DNA from: Diploptera punctata
Lineage: Eukaryota > Arthropoda > Insecta > Blattodea > Blaberidae
Assembly (NCBI GenBank): GCA_030220185.1
Contig: JASPKZ010001233.1
Span: forward strand, 3,116,501-3,180,500
Direction: 5' to 3'
Length of the DNA stretch: 64,000 nt
The notes below the pieces were generated by a model, which saw only the letters and a program-made list of their open reading frames with translations, ran no database searches and was not told where the DNA came from. This document shows positions 54,003 through 64,000 of the stretch, piece after piece; the stretch's first letter is position 1; every line of letters begins with the position of its first letter. Position numbers and translations under genes: made by a program.

Positions 54003-54292
54003 AAGTCCCAGAGCAGAATGCACACCAAAAGTGGGAAAAAATCGTGACAGGGCTTCCAAAGTCTTTCGGAGAAATGCAAGCAGAAGGCAGAAATAGACCA
54101 AGTGCTGTGAAAATGCTAGCAGAATGGCAGAATTATACCAAGTTACTTGGAACTTTGTATAATTTTTGCTGATCTGTAAGCATTTTTGCAGTATTTTGGT
54201 GTATTTTTGCCTTCTGCTTGCATTTCTCCGGAGGCGCGGAAGCCCTGTCCGATTTTTTCCTGCTTTTGGTGTGCATTCTGCTCTGGGACTTA
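54003..54292. mobile_element. 290-bp foldback element, arms of about 115 bp
   Basis: Left arm 54003-54118 and right arm 54179-54292 are inverted copies at roughly 80-85% identity (AAGTCCCAGAGCAGAATGCA against its complement at the right end; GAGAAATGCAAGCAGAAGGC likewise). The middle folds too, around AAGTTACTTGGAACTT. The whole element is therefore one long hairpin. No ORF. The right end runs directly into a second palindrome sharing GGGACTTA. Confidence 0.85.
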
Positions 54293-54340
54293 GTATATAT
54301 TTTTTTTGTTTTTTAAGAAAAAAAATATATACTAAGTCCC
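54285..54340. repeat. Perfect 23-bp palindrome with 10-base loop
   Basis: 54285-54307 (GGGACTTAGTATATA then eight T) is the exact complement of 54318-54340. The loop is GTTTTTTAAG. It shares its first bases with the end of the 290-bp foldback. Confidence 0.92.
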
Positions 54341-54359
54341 ACTTTTTTTCGCGCGCACA

Positions 54360-55000
54360 ACTGCAGAACTCTGTTTATTAACTTTAACTTTCTATACACA
54401 CTTCTGTATACTTGAATGTATCTTGTTTTCTTTACATTTCTTCATCCCTTTATGACTTTCTGTTTACAGATGTTTTTTCTGCACAAGACTGTTTATTAAC
54501 TTTAACCAGGATCTCACCTTCTTGTATACTTCGAGGTTTGTGTGTGTTTTTTTTTTTTTCTTTTCCTTATATGTTATCACATGTTTTTTTATGCACAAGA
54601 CTCTTTATTAACTTTCATCAAGATACAACCCTGTCCTACATTTGCAGCTATTCTTTTTTTTTTTTCTCTCTCTCTCTCTCTCTATACGGCTATTACCTAC
54701 TATGCTTATATGTTAACATTCTTATTTCTGCACAAGACTGTTTATTAACCTTATTGTATACTTGACGTATGTTTCTTTTATGTATGTATGTTATCTCTTT
54801 ATATGTTATCAGATGTTTTTTTTATGCACAAGACTGTTTATTAACTTTAATCAACATATAACCATGTCCTATAGTTCCACATATATATTTTTTTTTTGTA
54901 TGCAGCTATACCTTCATCTCCTTATGCTAACATTGTTATTTCTGCACAAGACTGTTTATTAACTTTCACCGGGTATCAACTGTGTAAGTTCTACCTATCC
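54360..55000. repeat. ~116-bp tandem repeat, six units
   Basis: TTTATTAAC boxes at 54374, 54492, 54604, 54741, 54838 and 54954, each in the context GCACAAGACTGTTTATTAAC (first unit GCAGAACTCTG..), followed by a C-rich part and a T-rich tract. Spacing 118, 112, 137, 97, 116. A (CT)n run at 54665-54683 lies inside one unit. The + strand is pyrimidine-rich, so T/C-biased open frames appear; they are not genes. Confidence 0.85.
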
Positions 55001-55145
55001 ACAACATTGTTTCCCAATTTTTTTTTTTTACTTCTTCCGTGTGTATATATATATCATGCATCCATAACTATATGTGTAAATTTCCACACCTGCATTATAT
55101 TGTTATAAATATACTTACCACAACCTCCAACTCTAAATTACAACT

Positions 55146-56780
55146 ATTCTTTTTTTTATTTAGAAAAAACTTGCACTCAGTGGGATTCGATCCAGGGCCC
55201 TCTTGTTTTCCAATCCTGTTCTCTACCACTGAGCTATTAGGATCAGATACTAAAGTAACTCCGAATGTTCCTCTTGTATCACTTACACACTGACTTTAAT
55301 TTTTTTAAATTAATTATTTTATTAGAAAAACTTTTGCCAGCACCCGGATTCGATCAGAGGTCCCCTTGTTCTCCAATTCTGTTCTCTACCACTGAGCTAT
55401 TAGGATCAGATACTAAAGTAACTCCGAATGTTCCTCTTGTATCACTTACACACTGACTTTAATTTTTTTTTAATTAACTATTTTATTAGAAAAACTTTTG
55501 CCAGCACCTGGATTCGATCCGAGGTCCTCTTGTTCTCCAATCCTGTACTCTACCACTGAGCTATTAGGATCAGATACTAAAGTAACTCCGAATGTTCCTC
55601 TTGTATCACTTACACACTGACTTTAATTTTTTTAAATTAACTATTTTATTAGAAAAACTTTTGCCAGCACCCGGATTCGATCCGAGGTCCTCTTGTTCTC
55701 CAATCCCGTGCTTTACCACTGAGCTATTAGGATCAGATACTAAAGTAACTCCGAATGTTCCTCTTGTATCACTTAAACGCTGACTAATTTTTTTAAAATT
55801 AACTATTTTATTAGAAAAAACTTTTGCCAGCACCCGGATTCGATCCGAGGTCCTCTTGTTCTCCAATCCCGTGCTTTACCACTGAGCTATTAGGATCAGA
55901 TACCAGGGTATCTCCAAATCTTCCTCTTCTATTACTTATACACTGACTTTAATTTTTTTAAGTAACTATTTTCTCAGAAAAACTTTCACCGGGACCTGGA
56001 TTCGATCCGAGGTCCTCTTACATTCCAATCCTGTGCTCTACCATTGGCCTATTACGATCACATGGTATAGTAACTCCGAATCTTCCCCTTATATTACGTA
56101 TGCACTGACTTTAATTTTTTAATTAACTATTTTATTATAAAAACTTCTGCCGGGACCCGGATTCGATCCGAATTCCTTTTGTTCACCAATTCTGTGCTCT
56201 ACCACTGAACTATTAAGGAGTAGATACTAGAATAACTCCGAATATTCCTCTTATATTATTTATGCACTAACTTTAATTTTTTAAAGTAATTATTTTATAA
56301 TAAAAACTTTTGACAGCACACGGATTCGATCGTAGGTCCTCTGATCTTACAATCAAATACTTTACCACTGAGCTATGAAGATCAGATAGCAGGAACACTC
56401 CAAATCATCCTCTTATTATCATTTACACTCCTTTTTTAAAAATCCAACTACTTTACTAAAAAAAACTTTCACCAGGACCAAGATTCTGAACGTACCCTGT
56501 TTCATCCACGGCTCTAGCAACCGACCGACTTAGACCACATGTAAATCGTCCTCTTATAATAACTATGTGACGAGCTCGACTTCTATTCGAAAAAAAAAAA
56601 CATACTAGCACCAAGCCCAATCCTCTACTGTGTTATTAATATCAAACAATCGTAGGTTCCTTCTTACATAAATTACTTGAATTTAAAAGTTTTTTTTAAC
56701 AGAAAAACTTTTTTCGCTTTCCGGGATTCGATCCCCGGACCTCTAGCTTCCTAACCAAGACAGTTTATTTCTTATGGTAC
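55146..56780 (-). repeat. ~163-bp satellite, each unit carrying a tRNA-like module
   Basis: Units start (AAAAACTTTTGCC on +) near 55160, 55324, 55488, 55651, 55814, 55977, 56137, 56300 and 56458, then worn units to about 56780. Starts are 158-164 bp apart. On the minus strand each has CCTAATAGCTCAGTGGTAGA (D arm and A box), a middle of CAGGATTGGAGAACAAGAGG, and CCTCGGATCGAATCCGGG (T arm and B box), then AAAAGTTTTTCT and an AT-rich spacer. The tRNA fold lacks a proper anticodon stem. Units 2-5 are almost identical; wear grows toward the right. Short + frames of 63 codons repeat because of the unit and are not genes. Confidence 0.9.
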
Positions 56781-56849
56781 TTACCCCTTCGTAATGCAAA
56801 GCTCCAATTAAGTTATTTTAATATTAACGAACTCTCATGTGCTGGTCTC

Positions 56850-57133
56850 ACATCTACATGTGTTAATCACAGAGGTACATGATCATCCAGCCAGTGTATA
56901 GGTGACCTGTAGTCAGCCACCATCCGTTAAAACTAGTGTCCTCAACCTGGAGCCGCTACTTATTCTAGCTACCCAAATTTTTCACAATGTTGGCTAGGCA
57001 CCAGTCCCATGGTGGCCAAAACTCCATGACAAAAAAAAGAAAAAATATTCCCTATGAAGAAAAAAACCCACACAAGTTCCATACCCCTGTCGCCAAGGCA
57101 TCTTATCTTATAACCACTCAGCCACGACGCACG
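56850..57133 (-). mobile_element. SINE2 copy 4
   Basis: Minus-strand head CGTCGTGGCTGAGTGGTTAT (A box), body CCATGGGACTGGTGCC, GGTAGCTAGAATAAGTAGCG, GCTCCAGGTTGAGGAC, end GGATGATCATGTACCTCTG. An A-rich expansion stands near 57030-57062. Confidence 0.82.
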
Positions 57134-57223
57134 ACTTTGTATTAATTAACTCTCATGAAAATTTTACACTTCTATATACTTACCCAATGACTATTTGATT
57201 TCGTCAGCCAAGTGCTATTAATA

Positions 57224-57332
57224 AGGGTCGGTTTCACCAACAGAGATAACTGTATTACGTCAGTTTAAGCTATGCATTATACACGAGGAAAACTGGAGTA
57301 ATACAGTTACCTCTGTTGCTGATATTGACCCT
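57224..57332. mobile_element. 109-bp foldback MITE
   Basis: AGGGTCGGTTTCACCAACAG at the left end is the near-complement of CTGTTGCTGATATTGACCCT at the right; the match continues (AACTGTATTAC on both). Arms about 45 bp, loop under 20 bp. The target duplication is not clear. Confidence 0.8.
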
Positions 57333-57719
57333 AGTAAGTTAATACAATTCTGCCTTTTCTGTTTATCTACGGTACTTATTTACATTCCTACCAACATTAC
57401 ACAATTTACTAAGTATTCTTTAAGAAACTCTTAAACGAAACTAAAGCGACATCGCTCCTATTTTGAAAGAAACGAAGAAAGGAGAAGAGAAAAAGAAAGA
57501 AATGAGGAAAGAAAGAAAGGAAATAAATAAAAGGAAAGAAATATAGGAAACGAAATAAATAAAAAAAGTACAAGATAAAAGAAAAACACAGAAAAGAAAG
57601 AAAGATGCGAACAGTAATTTCCTTTCCGCGTGAGAGGGAAGTGCCTCTATGCATATTCTAAAAAGTTGATTACCGGTAGTTTCTAATAAGCTTACAAGGC
57701 AATAGGTTTCTCCTACAGC
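57333..57719. other. Unassigned with purine-rich GAAA tract (57465-57605)
   Basis: The minus-strand open frames (81 and 93 codons) are pyrimidine-tract artefacts. Confidence 0.5.
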
Positions 57720-58085
57720 CATTTTAAAGTTCTAACTTTGAATGCAGTATTCCTTTAAAGCCGTCTCCTTTTCCACAAACTTCAAACTGATAGATACTAT
57801 CACATACCTTAGTACACATACACAACCCTATCTTTGATGCCACTATTTCTTCTTTGTCCAAAGTTTCCTCTCGAAACCACGTACCATAAGACATACAACT
57901 GAATGCCTCAGATCCATATTCACTCCCATCCAATTTCCCTCTATCATACTTACTGTTCCATATGACAGGTCAACTCCTTCTGCCTTGCTCTTCCACTCCT
58001 GTGTCACTACCTCTATATTTCCCATAGTTGGAACAAATATATTTACCTTTAAGTCATATAGAAACAAGTTTTCCTTTTGGCTACT
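57720..58085 (-). other. Unrecognised, possibly coding remnant
   Basis: Two overlapping minus-strand frames of 69-74 codons with normal amino-acid mix: YDLKVNIFVPTMGNIEVVTQ and EWKSKAEGVDLS in one, CMSYGTWFREETLDKEEIVA and YQFEVCGKGDGFKGILHSK in the other. Together they look like one frameshifted protein of about 110 residues. Not recognised; retroelement fragment likely. Confidence 0.35.
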
Positions 58086-58518
58086 TTATAAACCAGTCTA
58101 CTAGCTGCAAACTTTGCAATTAAGACCACAATTATTTCAAGAATGCCTAAAGGCATTCAATGAATTTCAACTATATCAGAATAACACATTCCCAAAATAG
58201 TTGCATTCCATACATAATACACAGACATGCTTCAGCTTCTATCACCTTCGACAACTCGGATGTGTTGCGCTTATTATAGGATTAATTATAAAAGAATATT
58301 AAACTGCCTAAAAAAATTGAATAATTTCAGAATCCAATAATCTCATAACTGATTTTGGAAACTAAATTTCAAGCACACACCATTTATAAAGAAAGATTAC
58401 AGAAATTCTTTAAACATAAAAATAACATTCGTTAAAAAAAGTTTAAACATACGCCTATATATTTATAAATGTTTCGAAGAAAAAACAAGTTATATTATCC
58501 AGAACTTTACCAACACAC

Positions 58519-59466
58519 ATGGCGTTTATTGATTTTGACAGGGTGAATAGAAAAAAATTATGGAATACAATTATAAATGGAGGCATTCTACATTTCATTA
58601 AAATTATTGAAACTTTAAATATAGATAAAAAAATATGAATTACAATGGGTCATAAAACACAAACCAATAAATCAGCGATGCCCACTTTCGCCATTACTTT
58701 TTTTATATCTAGACGATGCCATACAGAATTGGCAAATTGTTTTAACTCAACATTTTAAAACTGACGATATTTTATTAGATGCTTTACTTTTTGCAGACGA
58801 TCAAAATTGTAATATCTGAGAGAGAAGATGGCTTACAACGGGCAATTTACAAATTAAGTAAAATATGTGAAACATACAACTTCAAAATATCTACTCTAAA
58901 AACAAAAGTTTTACCTTTTCGAGGGTATGAGCCACTAAGAGTAAAAATCCAATTAGAGAATAAAATAATAGAACAGGTGAGCAATTTTAATTACTTGGGA
59001 TACAATGTATCATATAGAAAAAGTGAAGACATTGAAAACAAAATAAATAAATTTAATTATATGTGTAGCATCATAAAACAAAGTCTCAAAGGAGCTAGAA
59101 AGGAGACGCTCTTAAAATTTTATAAAACAATGGTGGTTCCAACACTACTATATGGATCGGAACATTGGATCTTAACCAAAAACCACGAACGAAGAATAGA
59201 AACGTCAGAAATGACGCTCTTCAGGAGTGTACACAATAACAGATCGATAACGAAATGAAAATATACGAAGAGAACTAAATATACTCAAACTATTAGATAG
59301 AATTGCACAATACAGAGATGAATGGATGTACCACATCAATACAATCGATAAAAATAGAATTCTGAAACATTCTTCATTACAAACACTAGGACGAAATGTT
59401 GGAAGACTCAGTAGAAGATGGACAGACCAATTCTACCGTGAGATCGGAAGAGACCTTAAGGTCTAA
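58519..59466 (+). pseudogene. Family M non-LTR retrotransposon (B type), RT core to C-terminus
   Basis: MAFIDFDRVNRKKLWNTII opens the RT core at 58519 (TGA at 58636). Then DDAIQNWQIVLTQHFKTDD and LLFADDQ, the same unusual catalytic box as family B, followed at once by a frameshift. The longest frame (58779-59258) reads VISEREDGLQRAIYKLSKIC, EQVSNFNYLGYNVSYRKSED, VVPTLLYGSEHWILTKNHER. A further shift near 59250 leads to DRIAQYRDEWMYHINTIDKN and LGRNVGRLSRRWTDQFYREI, stop TAA near 59464. 5'-truncated; at least four disabling changes. Confidence 0.85.
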
Positions 59467-59559
59467 TCCTTCATGCTGATCATGAAGTTACATGAGAAAG
59501 TATCTCGGTGCTACAAGACCACACTATTGCTCAACCATGCAGCTTAAGCTCTAGACATA

Positions 59560-60058
59560 TCTTAATATATAAAAATTTCGTGTCACGTTGTTTGTCCGCG
59601 ATGGAATCCTAAACTACTGAACCGATTTTAATACAATTTTGCACACTGTGTGCAGTTTGTTCCAACTTGAGACTTAGGGTACTTTATAACTAAATTTATA
59701 GTCCCATTATTTTTATTGCAAATTATTTGTTTATTATTTAACAAAGAGTTATAATTATCTGTCAGTTCCATACGATTCTAACAGATGGCGGTGTATCGTA
59801 ATTTGGTAAGGTAATTTGTTTATTATTTAACAAACAGAGATCCAGATGGCTATGCTTTTTGTTGCAACCGCGAATTTCAATTCAATTACAAATATTGATT
59901 ATTTCATAATTTAAGTGTGTTCAGTGTTTATTTTATTTTCAATATTATTAATTTCGTGTGTAAGTATTACTTTTAAGTAATCTGGCTGAAAGACAGCAAC
60001 TTAATTTAAATTTTTAACGTATACCTTAACCACAGCAACGCGTGGCCGGGACTTTTAG
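59560..60058 (+). mobile_element. Non-autonomous Helitron, subfamily 2
   Basis: Starts A|TCTTAATATATAAAAATTTC at 59560 and ends with TTTTAG|T at 60058 (CTAG worn to TTAG). CCACAGCAACGCGTGG, a 4-bp-stem hairpin, stands about 12 bp before the end. Contains ACTACTGAACCGATTTTAAT and two copies of TTTGTTTATTATTTAACAAA (59728 and 59816), an inner direct repeat about 90 bp apart. No coding. Confidence 0.62.
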
Positions 60059-60175
60059 TATTTTTATATAATCTCGAAAGATCCGTTAAAATTAAAATAT
60101 AGTATTGTGGCACGTCGTAATAATGACATTCGAATTTCGCGGGAAACGCGAGAACAGTGGTCTAGCATTCGTATA

Positions 60176-60425
60176 AATAATATACACCCTATATATTGTA
60201 TATAAACAGGGTTTGTACGTAATTACAAAATGAAAAATTGTTTTATACAAAACTTATGCAACTACGAGGGCGCATAATACTGATGGTTAGTGAACTTCGT
60301 AGCGTACTTCGCTTTCTTCAAAGACAATGTGTATTTTTTCTTCGATGAATTAACTAAACACTCCAAGACCTGTTCAAAAAATGTATCACAATGTACCATT
60401 CTAATTAGATAGAACCTTATTAATG
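60176..60425 (-). repeat. Dispersed repeat J, copy 2
   Basis: Inverted match of 19555-19830: ACACCCTATATATTGTATAT terminus, AAATGAAAAATTGTTTTATAC, CTTATGCAACTACGAGGG, TTCAAAGACAATGTG, CCAAGACCTGTTC. Confidence 0.65.
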
Positions 60426-60439
60426 AACAAATATTTAGG

Positions 60440-60985
60440 AATTAAAGTAAATAAAAAATGGAACTTATGAAGAGTAAATAAGAAATAGAAATAATAAAGG
60501 AACATTTGCAAATGCTTGCCTCAATGGAATATTGTGCGATAAAAAAATATAAATAATAAAAATAAAATTAATATATCATACAATTCTTAAAAGCATCATT
60601 ACTTATGGAGCAGAACTTTCGTCTTTAACAACAAAAACAAATAAGTACCTTTTGGCAATGCAAATGGATTTTATATGAAGGGCAGCAACAATTTCAAGAA
60701 GAGAAAAAAAATAAAAACTCAGTTACAAGAGAGAAAATGAACATTAAATACACAATTTTAGATTACATTAAAGCTTAACAATGAAGATGGTACAGACATG
60801 TCCAGTGAATGCAAGTGGATCAGCTACCAATATGTGTTTTGAAATGGAAACCTAAAGAAAGACGAGGCAGAGGAAGACCTAAAACTTCCTCAAGCAAGGG
60901 AATATATTTATACATCAAGGAGAAACATCTACAAACAGGAGATTGGATGGACTGACAAAATTGACTCCTAGGAATCAGATTATGT
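60440..60985 (+). mobile_element. Family Q non-LTR C-terminal fragment
   Basis: Reads LIYHTILKSIITYGAELSSL then TTKTNKYLLAMQMDFI, a TGA, RAATISRREKK, MNIKYTILDYIKA, RWYRHVQ, and KWKPKERRGRGRPKT across several frames. ITYGAE to GRGRPKT is the post-RT part of an EN-RT element; not A, B, D, F or L. Highly worn (five or more stops or shifts). Confidence 0.72.
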
Positions 60986-61051
60986 CAAAGGCATTAATCA
61001 ACCAATGATCTATCTATTAATGAAAACATAAAGTGTGATTATTACTGCCAT

Positions 61052-61250
61052 TTTACAGTACTACCCACATCAATTGTGAACAGTAGAACAATTACATTAA
61101 TGTTCTCAAACTGGTGACCATTTTCACATGTCCAAATGCCAAAAGATATGAAGAGATTGATTTCTCCACTGTTACCACTGAATAGAATTACAAGCATGCA
61201 CAATATACAGTTCTACATATTCTCTGGAGTTACTGAAATATCTCCATACA
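61052..61250 (-). repeat. Dispersed repeat H, copy 2
   Basis: Inverted match of 18465-18660 (TACAGTACTACCCACAT, GAGATTGATTTCTCCACTG, TTACAAGCATGCACAATATA). Confidence 0.7.
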
Positions 61251-61489
61251 CTATTATTCATCAGTATTAGAGGATTCAAAAGAGAGAGGAAGAAGCAGTT
61301 CTCCACATCGACATAACATCAGTCGACAAGAAATTACTGAGGATGAAGCTGCCTAAGTTTTGAAGCCAGTATAATTAGAAGACTGGATGTGAGGTGAGGT
61401 ATAACATATTTTAATGTATACCTTAAACTGAACCTCATACTGATTTTTTCCTATAAAAGTTCAATCCATTAGTATTCCTATTATCTCGC

Positions 61490-61605
61490 CCTTGGATAAC
61501 TTTTGTATAAAACTACTATTTTTCATTTTGTACTTACATACACAATTATTTTAGGTGTCAAGATAAAAGGACCACCCTATATGTATATAAGAGAAGAACT
61601 CCAAG
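61490..61605 (+). repeat. Dispersed repeat J, partial copy 3
   Basis: TTGGATAACTTTTGTATAAA, TTTTTCATTTTGTACTTACA and GGACCACCCTATATGTATAT follow the right end of the copy at 19730-19830 in the same orientation. Confidence 0.6.
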
Positions 61606-63014
61606 GGACAAGACTGTATGACCAGGTATAAGAACACAAGCATAATTAGTATCATCACACACTGATAATGCCACTAGAAATAATCTGTTTTCATTTTACT
61701 CAACTACAAAGCTGACACTCTCGTAGACCTGGAAGTGGCATGCAAGAATTTTCTCTGAGGATGGAACTTACAAGCTACCTCAAAACTTGCACTTGATAAC
61801 ATATAAAATGGGTTGCTCTCATTTCTCATTTTGATGTTAAAAAATATACAAAAAAATTATATCTATACCTCTTAAAAGCTAAGTTACACTTGTAACATAA
61901 AAAAAAACTGATATAAGAATGCATTTACATTGGTCAAATAACAATTTTACAATCAAACATGCAAGAAAATGTAGTTCCCTTTCTAACACTAAAAACAGAG
62001 AGAAAAAAAAACATGTAATATCTAGAACATATCTATATTAACTTAAATGGCAGAATCTTAAAATATATAATTACCATTTTAATACATTAAATAAGCCTTC
62101 TTTCATTTCTATGTATGTGCAATGTAGAATATGTTGCAATTTCAGTTACTTAAAATTTCCATTTCTATATAATAACAGAACATTAGAAAGTTAAATATTT
62201 CAAAAGCAGAGAGAAACAAATTATTTTGAATGTTTTCACAACAGTTTAATGGAAAATATCTTACAACAGCCTTTGAGGATGTGTGAAAATAACAGCAGAA
62301 TTTACAGGTGAGTCAGCATGAAGCATAAATTCTGCTTCTAATGAAATATTAAATCAAGGATATCTAATGACACCACGGAAAAAATATAAACACATGATAA
62401 GGTAGGCCTATATAATTATAATTATCTGCCATAAATAAATAATAAATGGAGCAAGTTCCTTATTATTGCTACCATCTTACCTTGTATTCAATCTTATCTG
62501 CCCTAAAATACAATGTTTCCTAAGAACAATGTTTCTATCAATGACAGTTTCATACACATTGTCACATGGCAGGTAAAAGTAGCACCACAGTTCCCCCAAT
62601 TGACAGAGTCTGTGAATTATTAACTTCTGCAAGTTTGATTACAGTACAACTGGAACTTAACTTAAAATTGCTACAGAGCCTCAATTTTACATAGCATTAA
62701 TTTGACTATTTAACTCATACCCCAAATGGGAGTCAATGATCAATCACATTACAATCATTTTTTATTTACAACCAATCACAGCCATGTTTCACCTCGCTCT
62801 TTATCGATTTCTCCTTATCAGCTCCTGCTTTTGTCATAAAGAAAGCTCCTCCTTTTTAATGTTCTGAACAGGTCAAAGCATTATTTTTCTCCAATAAAGA
62901 CATTGAATATACCAAATAATGAAAAGATTCCTTGATTTTACTGAGCTCTTTACTAAAAAAATTAATGAATAACCCGTAATGTTGATTATGATATATAGTT
63001 TGATGTGTTTCATT
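61606..63014. other. Unassigned A-rich DNA
   Basis: No element, tRNA box or exon recognised in about 1.4 kb. Confidence 0.4.
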
Positions 63015-63325
63015 ATTTCTCCACTTGGGTGCATTCTTACAATATTGTGATCTTATTTGGCAATAAATAATATAATCAAGGTGCAGTGAATGAACATAAC
63101 CTCACATTTCTGATTTCTTTTCAAACATCGCCATTTACATTAAATATATAAACATTTTAAAATAACTATAGTTAAACAATGATTTGTGAGTAAACAGCTA
63201 ATTTTATTTGTTAAATAGTCCTAACAAATGCCACTCTTGATTTCCAAATTATCTAGATAAATTAACTTCATGAGTCATGAATTTATTGATAATTTTGGAA
63301 ATCACTCGTGGCATTACTTATGACA
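63015..63325 (-). repeat. Dispersed repeat R1, copy 2
   Basis: Reverse complement of 9408-9705: GGGTGCATTCTTACAATATT, CATCGCCATTTACATTAAAT, GCCACTCTTGATTTCCAAAT, GGAAATCACTCGTGGCATTA. It has an extra ~20 bp near the end (TTCATGAGTCATGAA, itself a palindrome). Confidence 0.68.
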
Positions 63326-63755
63326 AATATATTGGTTGGTTGCTATTGCATGGCTTGTTGGAGAGCTTCCATTTTTCCATCTTGCATACTAGTAGCATGC
63401 ACCTACTTCTAAGAGCACTGCACTGTAAAAGAGGTATCTTCTGTCCATCACACAACTTAGTTCATTGTAGAACACATAGTTTAGGAAGCTGTATATATTC
63501 ATTCAGCATACAGCAGCCAACAATCATGTCCTGTGTACAGTCTCAAGAGGGCAACAGTTTTTATTTGTGGAGCATCAGGAATAAACTATTTATTTCCCAG
63601 TATACAGTTCCACTGTAAAGTTTTATTTTGACTGTCAATTTGTTCTTGTAAGTTCTGGTTGACCATTTGAAATGATGGTTATTTTCAACTAATCATAAAG
63701 ATATTGGAACTTTATATTTCATTTTTTAAATTAGTTTTGCTGAATGAAATGATAA
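63326..63755. other. Unassigned
   Basis: A 113-codon + frame from 63277 overlaps the end of R1 and shows no motif; judged non-coding. Confidence 0.35.
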
Positions 63756-64000
63756 CACTGGTCAACATGATTTTTGTCTCATGAGTACCAATAGTTGTTA
63801 CTTAATGCAGTTTTTATCATGTTTTCAAATAAGTATTCAGAATTTCTCCATCACCCACAGATTTTTTTATTTCAATTTCAATTAATGGATTTAAATAATT
63901 ATTTTTTTTAATAAACATTTTTTTGTCCATTGAGCGATGAGCACGGGGAACACTTTCATCAGGAGATTTCAGCTATGGAAAAGAGATATCAAGGCAAATG
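63756..64000. mobile_element. TIR element copy 2, cut by the right edge
   Basis: Begins CACTGGTCAACATGATTTTT and follows the complement of 37151 down to about 36890 (TCATGAGTACCAATAGTTGT, CAGAATTTCTCCATCACCCA, GATGAGCACGGGGAACACTT). The rest lies outside the window. The base pair before it is AA, not TA. Confidence 0.78.

Noticed and set aside
54166..55293. Membrane proteins suggested by Phe/Leu-rich + frames
   Set aside because: They follow the pyrimidine-rich 116-bp repeat; residues repeat with the unit (CTRLFINF, AQDCLLT).
55146..56780. CRISPR-like regularly spaced repeat
   Set aside because: Spacers are as similar as the repeats, unit is ~163 bp, tRNA-like content and insect-type neighbours; no cas genes. 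It is a satellite.
55146..56780. Cluster of functional tRNA genes
   Set aside because: Anticodon stems do not pair and copies are tandem with identical spacers; B box has a mismatch (GGATCGAATCC).
63277..63618. A 113-codon + strand gene near the right edge
   Set aside because: Begins inside repeat R1, no motif, no splice or codon support.

Overview
The window looks like intergenic or intronic DNA from a large, AT-rich, repeat-dense insect genome. Coding signal is almost entirely broken non-LTR retrotransposon sequence, with tRNA-headed SINEs, non-autonomous Helitrons, TIR or foldback elements and large minisatellite arrays. No bacterial or viral genes were seen. The repeated EN-RT family with RWAGHVARM and YVRAAMNLRVR, and the LINE 3' end carrying CCTGGCAGAGTTAAGGCC, remind me of polyneopteran (cockroach or termite) genomes. 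That is recognition from memory, not a search result.

Layout. 0-11 kb: nested non-LTR elements. Family A sits inside family B; an A copy is itself split by family D and by a Helitron. Families C, E and F, tRNA-derived SINEs and three Helitrons are also here. 11-15 kb: mostly unassigned AT-rich DNA with a diverged minisatellite led by a tRNA-like sequence. 15-24 kb: more A copies, two Penelope-like inverted-repeat segments, SINEs, and two short well-spliced candidate micro-exons (17702-17733 and 21611-21643), the only hint of a host gene. 24-31 kb: AT-rich DNA, SINEs, a tRNA-like sequence and a 25-bp minisatellite. 31.1-35.0 kb: an array of about 180 units of 21 and 24 bp. 35-40.7 kb: LINE fragments, a TIR element flanked by 60-bp direct repeats, and a transposon-associated HTH fragment. 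40.7-43.2 kb: a second large array made of blocks of 18, 19, 20 and 21 bp units. 43-54 kb: T/G-rich DNA with scattered SINEs. 54.0-54.34 kb: two palindromes back to back. 54.35-56.8 kb: a ~116-bp tandem repeat, then a ~163-bp tandem repeat with a tRNA-like module in every unit. 57-64 kb: a small MITE, family M (same type as B), a second Helitron subfamily, another LINE fragment, and inverted partners of repeats from the left half.

No set of genes works together here. The story is layered insertion, with several target-site duplications readable in the sequence (14, 12, 11 and 9 bp), and repeated growth of short tandem arrays. If the two micro-exons are real, the 11-54 kb region is intron on the + strand.
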